Positions 1-11,457 of a DNA stretch of 64,000 bases are shown one piece after another. The notes beneath the pieces were generated by a model. It saw nothing but the letters and a program-made list of their open reading frames with translations. It was not told the origin of the DNA and did no database searches. Source of the DNA: Ashinkailepas kermadecensis (lineage: Eukaryota; Arthropoda; Thecostraca; Neolepadidae); NCBI GenBank assembly GCA_034440615.1, contig JAOTOM010005148.1:807001-871000 (forward strand), in the 5' to 3' direction. The position numbers and the translations under genes were made by a program. Each line of letters opens with the position of its first letter. The first letter of the stretch is position 1.

Positions 1-79
1 GGCTGACAAGATGGTGGCGCCATCTGACCCGGCGCCGCCGCGGAGCCAGCCACTGTCACGGCCCGGTCAGGGGTGAAAG
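1..79 (+). other. Candidate 5' exon end with splice donor
   Basis: CpG-rich sequence ends in a consensus splice donor, AAG|GTGAGT, with the intron starting at 80. An ATG at 11-13 sits in CAAGATGGTGGC (7-18), one base away from the TISU/YY1-type initiator SAASATGGCGGC that is known from short 5' leaders. That ATG opens only 21 codons and stops at 74-76, three bases before the donor. Another forward frame (from base 3) stays open across the donor, so the exon may be 5'UTR or coding from an upstream start outside the window. No downstream partner exon was identified. The donor match is seen directly; the existence of a gene is inference. Confidence 0.35.
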
Positions 80-1930
80 GTGAGTGCATTGTCGCTGAGC
101 CCGGTAACGGGCGGTCGGGCGGCGGGCAGACGCCACCGTCGCGCCGACTCCTCCCTCGGAGATGATGATGACGCCGGGCGCGGGCGCGGGCGCGGGGCGA
201 CCGCGCCCACAGCCCAGCTCACAGTTCATCACTCGCGGCTGGAGAATGCGGCGACGAAGCGTGACGCCCAGCGGGAACGAGCTTCCGTGGGACGAAATTG
301 AGAGGGAACTTCGCAAAGAGATTGATGGAGGAGTTGTTCCGTGAGAACTCAGCTGGAGACGACTTGAATGCATAGTAGGTGAGGAGCTCCTCAGACATTA
401 TGGAGATCCTGGAGCAAAATTGATGAGGCTTTCCGAGATAATTGAGTGAAAGCTTTCGTGAACAGAACTGGGAGAGCCCAAGAATAGTTGTGGTCTTAGT
501 GCTGAAATGCGGATCCAACCAACTATTTTAGAGGGGAGATTTGTTCTGAGGGAAGACCAAGTGTTTCATTGGAGACGTTATCTCATAAGAAATTACACAG
601 TTTCGAAAACACTTATTTTGAGAATTTGTATGCATATTGATGAAATTAGATCCGCAAGGCCCCCCCCCCCCCCCCCCCACACACACACAAAAATCAACCT
701 GGAGATAACTACTTATCCCTAAAATTCAGTCGTCTCGGGGGCCATGTTTAGATTGGCATGCCTCTCGCCCCGGATCCATCCCCTCCATGGGAAAAAATCA
801 AATTAGCCTGGGCCGCGCCCGATAGCTTAAAAACCAAGAAATTAAATTAGTCTCGAAGTCTTGAAGCAAAAGTCTGATAATGCTTACAATATTTGTGGGC
901 ACATTCGTGAGCCATTCAAGTTCAGCCACCTCCCAAAGTACAGCTGAAGCTAACTACAAAAGGTGGTGGTGATCGCTTTTTCTTTTTATGTTCTGGCTGG
1001 AATGTATGTGTAGCAGTGCAGTCTGGCTGCATTCATCGCAATTATTGCGTCATTTGTGACAGGCATGATGCATGCAAGAGTCTTCGGCCGGCCCACTGTA
1101 CTTCCCCAGCGTCCTGCACCCCTGAGTACACCTGCACTGATTTGTGTAGTGCAGATAAAGCTTACGATAGGTGTGTCATGACAAGAACTTTATGACATCA
1201 GACAATGATAAATACAATCACATGACAACAATGAATAAAAAATGCCATGTATGGACGCGCAATTTAAATAATAGAAAATGTCCTTACCATCATTTGCCCA
1301 TCCCTAGAGTGCCAGTTGAACCCTGTGAAGACAATGAGACGTGGCGAGCCACGCCAGATAATAACAGAGCTGTCGCACAACAGGGCATAATTTCTTCAGC
1401 ACAGTAATAAGGACGGGCTGTCACAAGGCCGTCCTCATGGACTGCATGAAGTGGAAGCCAGGGTCAGCTGCCTTGCACGGGGATAAGGCTGGGAACTATC
1501 CTCGCGTGGGAGGGGCGTCTGGGTGTGGCCTACTACACGGCAGTAAAATAGTGGCGAATAGCCGGATCCAAATGCCGCCTACAATTACGCCTCTGCAAAT
1601 TAACCGCGTGAGATTAAATCAACAGTGATGTTTCCTAGTACACGGACTGCAATTTCTTTGATCACAATCAATGCGCTTGTGGCTGCGTTGTAGCTCCAAT
1701 TGTTTAACAGCGAGCACACCCCAGCAGATTTGTGAGAGGCATCAGTGTACGTTAGGCGGCTTTGTGCTCCAATCAACGATGGTCTGGCCTGGGGAACTGC
1801 CGATAAAACATGTCTGCAGCACATTGTTACAGCTTGCAAGGGCATTCCGAACAGCAGGCAACGCAAGCCTGTTGTATTTGTTCCAGGTAGAGGAGCGGTC
1901 GGCTAACTGAGATGGGAGACAAACCGGACA
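80..1930. other. Non-coding stretch with poly-C tract
   Basis: No supportable gene. A C-run followed by a short (AC) tract lies at about 660-690. The first 250 bases are CG-rich with GCGGGCGCGGGC-type simple sequence at 176-200, and composition becomes AT-rich afterwards. The short frames here have no recognisable motif. Confidence 0.6.
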
Positions 1931-1931
1931 A

Positions 1932-2362
1932 ATGGAGCCACCGCTTGATACATGCTCCACCACTTGATGCATGCTCCACCACTTGATGCATACTCCACCA
2001 CTTGATGGAGCCACCACTTGATACATGTTACACCACTTGATACATGCTACACCACTTGATACCTGTTCCACCAATTGATGAAGCCAGCACTTGATGAAGC
2101 CACCACTTGATGAAGCCACCACTTGATAATGCTCATCCTTTGATACATGCTCCTCTACTTGATGCATGATCCAACACTTGATGGAGTCATCACTTGATGG
2201 AACCACCACGTGATACATGTTCCACCACTTGATGCATGTTCCACCACTTGATACATACTCCACCACTTGATGGATCCACCACTTGATGCATGCTACACCA
2301 CTTGATACATGCTTTACCACTTGATGGAGCCACCATTTGATGGAGCCACCACTTGATAGCCG
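1932..2362. repeat. Minisatellite, about 20-bp unit
   Basis: Tandem degenerate units built around CACCACTTGATACATGCTC, roughly twenty copies with 18-21 bp spacing. The open minus-strand frames across it (MVKHVSSG-type repeats) arise from the repeat and have no other coding support. Confidence 0.9.
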
Positions 2363-2550
2363 GCAGTTCTTGCCCGTGGAGCCTCGAAAGCGAATCCAGC
2401 CACAAAGGACGAGCCCGGATTGACGCTAATAACTGACCGTGCTCGGAATAAATTGGGCGATTAAGTTGCAAAATGGAGAGGAGAGTGTGCGGACACGATG
2501 ATATTATTTAAATGTGAGAAGAAATGGATGATTTCCTTGCCTGCCATGAT

Positions 2551-2787
2551 TGAAAGTAAAATAAGGTGAAACATTTTGGCCCACATTTACAAGGAATGCT
2601 GTGCTTTTAATACAAATTAGATATATTAGATCTCAAACTTTTCGATCATGGATCATTTTCAAGAGTCAATGACTGTTGAAAATGATCCATGACCGAAAAG
2701 TTTGAGATCTAATCTATCTAATTTGCATTAAAAGCACAGCATTCCTTGTCAATGTGGGCCAAAACGTTTCACCTTATTTTACTTTCA
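2551..2787. repeat. Near-perfect 237-nt fold-back (inverted repeat)
   Basis: The sequence reads as its own reverse complement around a centre at 2669, with no net indel between arms and about six mismatches in roughly 117 paired positions; the loop is three bases (AAT). A 12-bp direct repeat, ACGATGATATTA, occurs at 2495-2506 and again at 2788-2799, immediately abutting the right arm. It could be a fold-back or MITE-type insertion, a template-switch product, or a hairpin-RNA locus. No coding potential. Confidence 0.85.
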
Positions 2788-2871
2788 ACGATGATATTAA
2801 TCAGGGCGGCGGGCCGTCGGCGGCGGGCTGTCGGCACGACCGCCGGACACGATAGCAGCGCGCACTGTCTG

Positions 2872-3008
2872 CCGACAACTGGTGTACAGACTTGCAGGCT
2901 ACACCAGCGCAACAACAGCCGACAACTGGTGTACAGACGTGCAGGCTACACCAGCGCAACAACAGCCGACAACTGGTGTACAGACGTGCAGGCTACACCA
3001 GCGCAACT
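2872..3008. repeat. 47-bp tandem repeat, about 2.9 copies
   Basis: Units begin CCGACAACTGGTGTACAGAC and run through GCTACACCAGCGCAAC; the copies are nearly identical apart from a T/G change. Confidence 0.9.
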
Positions 3009-3294
3009 AGCAAACATCACCCCAGCGCCAGCGCCGGCGGTCTACACCTCCGATCAGCCGGCATTTAGCAGCCCTGTGCCAGTTCCAGCTACCTCCTTGC
3101 CATTTACGAATAGCATCATGGGTGGGATGTCAGACACGTTTGGGGGACGTATGTGAGTCTCAACATGAATGTATGCATATCTAACTCGCATCACGCCAGC
3201 ACCCTGCCGCCAGTGTGGGGCTGCACAACACAGTACGCTACCGCCGTGTGTTGCGTTCACAGTACGCAACACAGTACCGCCATTTCTGTGGCTG

Positions 3295-4322
3295 CAGTAC
3301 CACCACCAGTATCTTACCGCCAGTACCGGAGCAACACCGCCACTGCCGCAGTACCACCACCAGTATCTTACCGCCAGTACCGGAGCAACACCGCCACTGC
3401 CGCAGTACCACCACCAGTATCTTACCGCCAGTACCGGAGCAACACCGCCACTGCCGCAATACCACCACCAGTATCTTACCGCCAGTACCGGAGCAACACC
3501 GCCACTGCCGCAGTACCACCACCAGTATCTTACCGCCAGTACCGGAGCAACACCGCCACTGCCGCAGTACCACCACCAGTATCTTACCGCCAGTACCGGA
3601 GCAACACCGCCACTGCCGCAGTACCACCACCAGTATCTTACCGCCAGTACCGGAGCAACACCGCCACTGCCGCAGTACCACCACCAGTATCTTACCGCCA
3701 GTACCGGAGCAACACCGCCACTGCCGCAGTACCACCACCAGTGTCTTACCGCCAGTACCGGAGCAACACCGCCACTGCCGCAGTACCACCACCAGTATCT
3801 TACCGCCAGTACCGGAGCAACACCGCCACTGCCGCAGTACCACCACCAGTGTCTTACCGCCAGTACCGGAGCAACACCGCCACTGCCGCAGTACCACCAC
3901 CAGTATCTTACCGCCAGTACCGGAGCAACACCGCCACTGCCGCAGTACCACCACCAGTATCTTACCGCCAGTACCGGAGCAACACCGCCATTGCCGCAGT
4001 ACCACCACCAGTATCTTACCGCCAGTACCGGAGCAACACCGCCACTGCCGCAGTACCACCACCAGTATCTTACCGCCAGTACCGGAGCAACACCGCCACT
4101 GCCGCAGTACCACCACCAGTATCTTACCGCCAGTACCGGAGCAACACCGCCACTGCCGCAGTACCACCACCAGTATCTTACCGCCAGTACCGGAGCAACA
4201 CCGCCACTGCCGCAGTACCACCACCAGTATCTTACCGCCAGTACCAGAGCAACACCGCCACTGCCGCAGTACCACCACCAGTATCTTACCGCCAGTACCG
4301 GAGCAACACCGCCACTGCCAGG
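3295..4322. repeat. 54-bp minisatellite, about 19 copies
   Basis: Highly homogeneous 54-bp units (AGTACCACCACCAGTATCTT, then ACCGCCAGTACCGGAGCAAC, then ACCGCCACTGCCGC). Because 54 is a multiple of three and the unit lacks stops in several frames, three forward and two reverse frames stay open for more than 350 codons. Simultaneous openness in five frames argues against translation of any one. Point variants (AGTATC/AGTGTC, CCGG/CCAG) are scattered through the array. Confidence 0.95.
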
Positions 4323-4329
4323 GCTCCAC

Positions 4330-4890
4330 CCTACCACCCTACCGCCAGTGCTGTGGCTGCAGTGTGCCGCCGGTAAACAGCGCCACCGCCAGCACCCTAC
4401 CGCCCACCACCAGCGTCCTACCGCCAGTGCTGTGGCTACAGCGTGCCGCCGGTAAACAGCGCCAGGGCTCGCCACAGCCGACCGTCACCGGAATCCGGAC
4501 CGACAGCAACCCCGGCCGCATCCTTTCCGGAAATTCAACAATGGGCGGCCGGTCGCCGACCGTGACTGAGACGAGTATTGAGTCGGTGTCACACCGCGTC
4601 ACCTCGCGTCACGGCGGACGCAGGTAAACACGGCGGCCGCCGATTAGGCGGCGCAGATCGTCGCCGCTGCCGCGCCATTGTTCGTCACTCATCGACCACA
4701 ACAACGCAACTCGCCAGCGACAGCCCGCGGCTGGTGTCGGCTGGTGCGCCACTGTTCGTCTACCGAAGCGCCACTGCACGTCTACCAGTGCGCTACCGCT
4801 CATCTATCGCCGCGCCATTGTACGTCTATCTTCGCGCCACTGCAGGCTGATCGCTGCGTTACTGTGCGCCAGTGCACGCCGCATGCACAA
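4330..4890. repeat. Degenerate tandem repeats after the 54-bp array
   Basis: Two copies of a roughly 80-bp unit, both containing TACCGCCAGTGCTGTGGCT and GTGCCGCCGGTAAACAGCGCC, lie at about 4340-4465. A looser series of units with CGCCACTG and CGTCTACCAGTGCG follows to about 4880. No gene seen. Confidence 0.6.
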
Positions 4891-4987
4891 CACGTCGAGC
4901 AGGACCCAGCAGTGCGGTGCGAATGTTGTTGGTTGTTGTTGGTTTTGCGACGCGTCAACTGTTGGGTCAGATGGCGTTGCCAATATC

Positions 4988-5848
4988 TCACTGTGGTGCT
5001 GTGGTGTGGTGGTGCTGTGGTAGTGCCGTGATGGTGTTGTGGTGTCGTAGTTTTGCTGTGGTGGTGCTGTGGTGGTGCTGTGGTGGTGCTGTGGTGGTGC
5101 CGTGGTGATGCTGTGGTGGTGCTGTGGTAGTGCCGTGATGGTGTTGTGGTGTCGTAGTTTTGCTGTGGTGGTGCCGTAGTGGTGCCGTGGTGGTGCCGTG
5201 GTGGAGCTGTGGTGGTGCTGTGGCACCGTTATGGTGGTGCTGTGGTAGTGATGCAGTGGTGTCGTGGTGGTGCTGTGGTGATGCTGTGGTGGTGCTGTGG
5301 TGGTGCTGTGGTGATGCTGTGGTGGTGCTGTGGTGGTGCCGTGGTGGTGCTGTGGTGGTGCCGTGGTGATGCTGTGGTGGTGCTGTGGTGGTGCCGTGGT
5401 GATGCTGTGGTGGTGCTGTGGTAGTGCCGTGATGGTGTTGTGGTGTCGTAGTTTTGCTGTGGTGGTGCTGTGGTGGTGCCGTGGTGATGCTGCGGTGGTG
5501 CTGTGGCACCGTTATGGTGGTACTGTGGCAGTGATGCGGTGGTGTCGTGGTGGTGCTGTGGTGGTGCTGTGGTGGTGCTGTGGTGGTGCTGTGGTGATGC
5601 TGTGGTGGTGCTGTGGTGGTGCCGTGGTGGTGCTGTGGTGGTGCCGTAGTGGTGCCGTGGTGGTGCCGTAGTGGTGCCGTGGTGATGCTGTGGTGGTGCT
5701 GTGGTAGTGCCGTGATGGTGTTGTGGTGTCGTAGTTTTGCTGTGGTGGTGCTGTGGTGGTGCCGTGGTGATGCTGTGGTGGTGCTGTGGTGGTGCTGTGG
5801 CACCGTTATGGTGGTACTGTGGCAGTGATGCGGTGGTGTCGTGGTGGT
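4988..5848. repeat. 12-bp GT-rich minisatellite with higher-order repeat
   Basis: Units of about 12 bp (GCTGTGGTGGTG and variants). Diagnostic variants recur together: GTCGTAGTTTTG at 5044, 5151, 5445 and 5728, and GGCACCGTTATGG at 5222, 5515 and 5799. This gives a higher-order period of about 283-294 bp. Open frames on both strands (His/Thr/Pro-rich on minus, Val/Trp/Cys-rich on plus) are repeat artefacts. Confidence 0.93.
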
Positions 5849-5957
5849 CCCGCAGGCCGACGGCCGCCGCCCGCACCGCCCACCGCCGAACGCCGTCAGC
5901 CTTACCGGGGTACAGCACCGTTACCATGGTGCGTGCCTTCAGCCCTGCCCCCAACAC

Positions 5958-6165
5958 ACTGATACACCGGCCGAACGTCACCAGGCGGTGGTGACCGTGG
6001 TGCGGCAGCGTGCCTCCACCCATGGTGCACGGCGTGTCCCAGCCAGATGCTGCAGATCGCACTGATACACCGGCCGAACGTCACCAGGCGGTGGTGACCG
6101 TGGTGCGGCAGCGTGCCTCCACCCATGGTGCACGGCATGTCCCAGCCAGATGCTGCAGATCGCAC
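5958..6165. repeat. 103-bp tandem duplication
   Basis: Two almost identical copies beginning ACTGATACACCGGCCGAACG at 5958 and 6061. Confidence 0.9.
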
Positions 6166-6865
6166 TGCGGCGGTGTAGTCGCTGATCGGTGTGTCAGTCA
6201 AGGGCGTCACTCTCAGAGTCAGGACGATAAATTGGGCTCAGTTGACGCCCTGTTTTTCAGGCGCGACGCTATCATACAACTCCCTGGGCAAGGCTTCAGG
6301 CACTGAAGCAAGGCCGCAACTCCGGAGCATGTCCTCAGGACAGAATATTCCCGGAACGAGGCGACTTGCCGAATGGTGGATGATAGCCACCATCGTCCCG
6401 ACCCCACTCACACCGTGTAGGCTGGAGGTGCTAAGCGTTTTAAGGTGATATACAAGCATTCCCACGCCCGACGATGAAAGGACTGCTCGTTGGCTGTACG
6501 GCGCTGCTTTGTGTGTAGACGGGCTGTGAGCGGCTGTAACATTCCAACAAGGCGTATTATTCCTAAGCATGGAACGAACGAAACGTGCATGGGCAAATTA
6601 CACACCAATCCAGTTCTCCCTCAAAATTACAAGGCCGTCGCAAAGGCGACTCGGCCAGACAATGGTCGCCCAGTGACGGGTTTCGCGGCTTGTGAAACAA
6701 CACCCGTCGTATGAATATCAAAGCGGTCAGTCCGCATGCCTAAGCCGCGATGGACAGCGATAAGCCGGCGATCGTCTAAAAAACAAACGTCGATGCATGG
6801 GCTCGGGCGTGGGCATTGTTCTCGGGCGGCGCCGAGACACAGTCGGAGACGAGACGCGGTCCGGC
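6166..6865. other. Non-repetitive stretch, no gene seen
   Basis: Mixed-composition unique sequence with short frames only and no recognisable domain or promoter. Confidence 0.5.
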
Positions 6866-7379
6866 CGGCGGTGGGAGACACCGGGGTGGGAGACGCCTGG
6901 GGTGGGGGGGGGCTTTGGAGACGCCTGGGACTAGAGACGCCTGGGGTGGCAGACGCCGGAGGTGAGTGACTACTCCGCTGATGGGAGACACCTGAGGTGG
7001 GAGACGCCTTGAGTGAGAGACGCCGGGGTGGGAGACGCCGGCTTTGGAGGACCCCTGTGGTGGGAGACGTCTGGGGTGGAAGACGCCGGAGGTAGGAGAC
7101 GCCGGCGGTGGGAGACACCGGCGGTGGGAGACGCCGGAGGTGGGAGACGCCGGCGGTGGGAGACGCCGGCGGTGGGAGACACCTGGGTGGGAGACGCCGG
7201 TGGTGGGAGACACCTGGGTGGGAGACGCCGGTGGTGGGAGACGCCGGTGGTGGGAGACGCCGGCGGTGGGAGACGCCGGCGGTGGGAGACGCCGGCGATG
7301 GGAGACGCCGGTGGTGGGAGACGCCGGTGGTGGGAGACACCTGGGTGGGGGACGCCCGGGTGGGAGACGCCGGCGTCTC
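6866..7379. repeat. 16-bp G-rich minisatellite
   Basis: Units GGTGGGAGACGCCGGC with 15-bp variants GACACCTGGGTGGGA. The 16-bp period cycles through all frames, which explains the open frames on both strands. The right edge is a perfect 16-bp palindrome, GAGACGCCGGCGTCTC, at 7364-7379. Confidence 0.93.
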
Positions 7380-7896
7380 AGCGCCGCCAGCGTGTCGGTC
7401 GGCCGACCAGCGCGTGCGCCGCTGACCCACTGACTGCAGAGTGTGAGGCTGGGCCGCTGATGAGATGCGCACCCGTTCACACAAACAACGCCGCAGGTGC
7501 GCACTGCGATAGGCGGCCGCAGATTTCCGTGGCGAGGGTTTGGGTGAAGCGAGTTGATGCGCTACACCGCCGTAGCGCCAGTGCGCTATTCCGCTATAAC
7601 GTCCGTGTGCTGCCCCGCCGCAACAACAGTGCGCTATCTCTCCATGGCGGCCGTGCGCTACCCCTCCGTAATGGCCGTCCGTTGACCCTCTGTAACGGCC
7701 GTGCGCTACCCCGCGCGCTGTAAGGACCCTGCGTGCTGCACCATAACAGCAGCGCCGCACGCGATTCGAAGACTCAGTCAGTGCCGAAATGAGCCGTAAT
7801 TGCATTGATTTGACCGCGGGCGCACACCAGGAACTGGCGACTGCGTGGTTTTGTCGCCGAGATCGTGCGACCCAACAGGCGGGCCAGCATCGCTGC
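7380..7896. other. Degenerate CGCTAC-type repeats and flanks
   Basis: Weak tandem similarity (GTGCGCTA, CCGTAACGGCCGTGCGCTAC) is visible at about 7555-7715; the rest looks unique. No gene seen. Confidence 0.5.
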
Positions 7897-8226
7897 CGGT
7901 GGCCAGTAGTGGCCAGATATGCGCCCACGGGTGGTCAGTAGTGGCCAGATAGACGCCCACGGGTGGCCAGTGGTGGCCAGATATACGCCCACGGGTGGCC
8001 AGTGGTGGCCAGATATACGGCCACGGGTAGCCAGTAGTGGCCAGATATACGCCCACGGGTGGCTAGTGGTGGCCAGATATACGCCCACGGGTGCCCAGTA
8101 GTGACCAGATATACGCCCACGGGTGGCCAGTGGTGGCCAGATATACGGCCACGGGTAGCCAGTAGCGGCCAGATATACGGCCACGGGTGGCGAGTAGTGG
8201 CCAGATATACGCCCACGTGTGGCCAG
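7897..8226. repeat. 32-bp minisatellite, about 10 copies
   Basis: Units GTGGCCAGATATACGCCCAC followed by GGGTGGCCAGTA, with ACGCCC/ACGGCC variants. Confidence 0.93.
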
Positions 8227-8485
8227 ATGGTCCCAGAAGCAGGCGTCCATAGACACGACAGGGGGCCGGCAGACAACTGGTCAGCTCAGCGGACAGCCTA
8301 AACATCACGTGTCGAGTCAGCGCAGGGCAGGACAGGCCGTCAGACGGCGGAGCACACGGCCCGGACACCGCACAACAGACCACCCAACAGGTGACGGCCG
8401 GCGCGGCGACCCGACAGCCGACGGCCAATTACGCATGCAAAGTTATCGGGTACGGCCGGAAACTGGACCACTGGAGCGCCCGGCC

Positions 8486-8722
8486 GGCGAGGACCGCACC
8501 TAGGATGATGGCTGGGCCATTTTCCACTGTTTCACCCAACCCGGCAGCGAGGACCGCACCTAGGATGATGGCTGGGCCATTTTCCACTGTTCCACCCAAC
8601 CCGGCAGCGAGGATCACACCTAGGATGATGGTCGGGCCGTTTTCCACTGTTCCATACAACCCGGCGGCGAGGGCCGCACCTAGGATGATGGTCGGGCTAT
8701 TTTCCACGGCTCTCTCCGAAAT
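8486..8722. repeat. 60-bp tandem repeat, four copies
   Basis: Four units containing CACCTAGGATGATGG and CATTTTCCACTGTT at exact 60-bp spacing. The 60-bp period keeps a 20-residue repeating frame open, but there is no independent coding evidence. A (GT)n tract follows at about 8743-8775. Confidence 0.93.
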
Positions 8723-8779
8723 CCGTCGCCCAAATAGCCATCCTCTGTTTGTGTGTGTGTGTGAGTGTGTGTGTATGCG

Positions 8780-9999
8780 AGCGCTGAGATTTGTGGCGAC
8801 GCCAGAGCAGGTTGAGTGTTATAAATAGCACTACTCATTATGCACTAAGGTACAAATTTATGGTGGTGGTGCAAAAGTAGGAATAGCGCAATTAACTTGA
8901 TGACATTGGATCGTAAAATGTCCGTTAGGCTGATTAAATCGGAGGATGTTCTTTTCAATGTGTTGTGTGCATGAGGAGCACGAATATTAAGTAGGACTTG
9001 GTTTGGCTGAAGCTTGACTGATGATGATGATGATGAGTGTTATAATTGTCGAGATCTGAACACGCGGATAACTTCGATTGCATCGAGTCCCTAAAGGAAA
9101 AATTTCCAACCACGTTCATGGGTAAGGTCACCAAGACATTTAAATGCCAATGACACCAGGGAACTCGGCCAGTAACAATTTCTATGGAAAGTCAACTTTG
9201 CGAGTCGTCTCTGGAATATTCCTTCAACTAGCGTACAAAAACATCCTTCAGCGGCCCGGCCGACGATAATTTTTTCCAAAGCTTTTCAGAAGCTTGAAAA
9301 CTACAAAAGCACACCATATCACGTAATTGGTATGAACTTCAGAGCTTCATGCTCCATGAGCGGTCTATTTTAATTTACGAGGTTCTTACCTGCCAGCACA
9401 TTTCACAATTGTTACACGCCATTTTACATGCGCAAGACTTTCGAGTTTTGACGGTGCGATCCAGTGACTTTTTAACCTCGAAGCGTTAGCAGTGAGTAAT
9501 ATGGGCATCGCGCATGATGTACCGTCAATTCCTCTGGGATCAGATCAGTTGTAATAACATTTGATGCTTTATTGATTTGTTTGAAGCATACATTGCATGA
9601 CTTAGGACCACGCTTTTAATATCTGGACAAATTTATTGCATTGGCACGAAGGTCCCAAGGCGAACCGATTGTACCAGAGCAAATGTAGAAATCCCTCACA
9701 AGTTCAAGAGATGGGCTTTACTAAGCATCGCTTCTGATCCGCCCAGCCACGCGTCTTACTGGCAGAACTAACGTAGCAACGAAAGTCGGCATAGCATGGA
9801 AGTTGGTCGCATACTACGTCACATGCTACTTCACATACTACGTCACATACTACGTCACACCATGCTCTGAATGGCGTACTCTGACTCAATTGCCAAGCTT
9901 ACATTAGGCATACTAAGAAATAAATGCTCAGTATCAGAAAAGAAAACGAGATCGTTGATTTGGTTAGCTTCAAGGCATTCAAGGCATTCAAGGCAGGCA
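8780..9999. other. Unique AT-leaning stretch, no gene seen
   Basis: No coding or RNA signal recognised. Short tandem copies of a 12-mer, CATACTACGTCA, occur at about 9808-9860. Confidence 0.5.
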
Positions 10000-10512
10000 C
10001 CACCCAAGCACCACTCGGACATTGGCACCACCCAGGCACACACAATTATTGACACCACCCAGGTTCCACCCAGGCACCACCCAGGCACCGCCCAAACATT
10101 GGCATCACACAGGTACCACCCAGGCACAACCCAGGCACCACCCAAACATTGGCATCACCCAGGTACAACCCAGGCACAACCCAGGCACCACCCAAACATT
10201 GGCATCACCCAGGTACCACCCAGGCACAACCCAGGCACCACCCAAACATTGGCATCAATCAGGTACCATCCAGCCACAACCCAGGTACCACCCAAACATT
10301 GGCATCAGTCAGGTACCATCCAGGCACAACCCAGGCACCACCCAAACATTGGCATCAGTCAGGTACCATCCAGGCACAACCCAGGCACCACCCACACATT
10401 GGCATCATCCAGGTACCACCCAGGCACAACTCAGGCACCACCCTAACATTGGCATCAGTCAGGTACCACCCAGGCATCACCCAGACAACACCCAAACATT
10501 GGCACCACCAAG
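10000..10512. repeat. 50-bp minisatellite, about 10 copies
   Basis: Units contain AACATTGGCATCACCCAGGT, then CAGGCACAACCCAGGCACCA; ATTGG landmarks fall at 10098, 10148, 10198 and so on every 50 bp to 10498. The Pro/His/Thr-rich frames are artefacts. Confidence 0.94.
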
Positions 10513-11089
10513 AAATTGCACGGGCAAAGCAGGATCTCATTTAACAAAATTTACTGGAGGTGATACAGGTGATAATTGACTCGAAGGGGTAGGTTAACAC
10601 TATGAACAGTTAACAGTTAACACAGTTAACACTATGAAGGAGGCTCTAGAGCAATGTGTTTAGCCTACTTCAAAAGTATTATTTAAATAGCGTCTAAATA
10701 AAAGAGAAAACGAAGTGCATATTGAACACAGAATAAAAACGTGTGTGTTTATTATGTTTCTGCTTGTGTGCCAAATATAGTATCTGCTAGCTGCAGCTTC
10801 CTTGTATCAAAGACATCACCGAAGGAGCTTACAACCCAACTGCCTGAAGTACGTCGAAATTCGAAAATTGAGGCGCAAATTTACATCTAATGACTAACGA
10901 GGCAAATGGTCACACCTAATTATTTTCTACTTTTATTTTATTTGCTTACATCTCCGGTGGTATTCGGTGATATGGTGGTACATCTCCGGTGGTGGACAAA
11001 TTATTCCCACTTGTTCCTGGCATAATAGAAGACAAGGCACATCGTCAATCCCTCAGGTTGATTGGCCGCGGGCGAAGAGCAGTGACAGG
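10513..11089. other. AT-rich stretch, no gene seen
   Basis: Contains short reiterations of AACAGTTAACA at about 10595-10635. No gene recognised. Confidence 0.5.
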
Positions 11090-11175
11090 TGGGCTCGAAC
11101 CCATAACCTTTTCACAACCTCTCGCTTGTGAACCTGACACAACACGAAGAGCATTCCACCACTAGTGTACTCATC
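11085..11175 (-). repeat. tRNA-like (Pol III) promoter remnant, possible SINE head
   Basis: Read on the minus strand, an A-box-like TAGTGGTGGAATGC (11152-11165) precedes a B-box-like GGGTTCGAGCCC (about 11091-11102). The spacing of about 60 bases is typical of tRNA-derived repeats. The T-stem does not pair with a normal seven-base loop, so this is a degenerate tRNA or SINE head, not a functional tRNA gene. Confidence 0.35.
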
Positions 11176-11457
11176 CACGCATTCTCCGTTGTAAAACTTG
11201 AAGATCTGTATTAAAATCTGACGGCCAGCTGACAATGGGATTAGACACAATACGTGGCCATGGTCACAAGTCCTCGTCAGCTAAACCAAGAACTCCATTA
11301 CTTCCTAGCAAAATGTCATCCACATATTCTGCTTTTCAGCCACCACTTCCTTACCTGGCTCCTCCTGGAGCGACGATAAGGGAAGTCGGTGTTGTTTTTG
11401 TCTTCACAAACTCTCAGCACGTATCTGATATAGCTTCCCAGACCGGTGACACGGTGG

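Noticed and set aside
3054..4627. Frames of 363-473 codons on both strands (for example RYWWWYCGSG and PPPVSYRQY repeats) as genes
   Set aside because: They are translations of a 54-bp tandem unit. Five of six frames are open at once and none has promoter, start context or splice support.
4988..5803. His/Thr/Pro-rich 271- and 277-codon minus frames
   Set aside because: Produced by the 12-bp GT-rich minisatellite.
6627..7928. 433-codon minus frame rich in SPTTGVSHRR repeats
   Set aside because: Most of it is the 16-bp array read through all frames; flanking parts have no recognisable domain.
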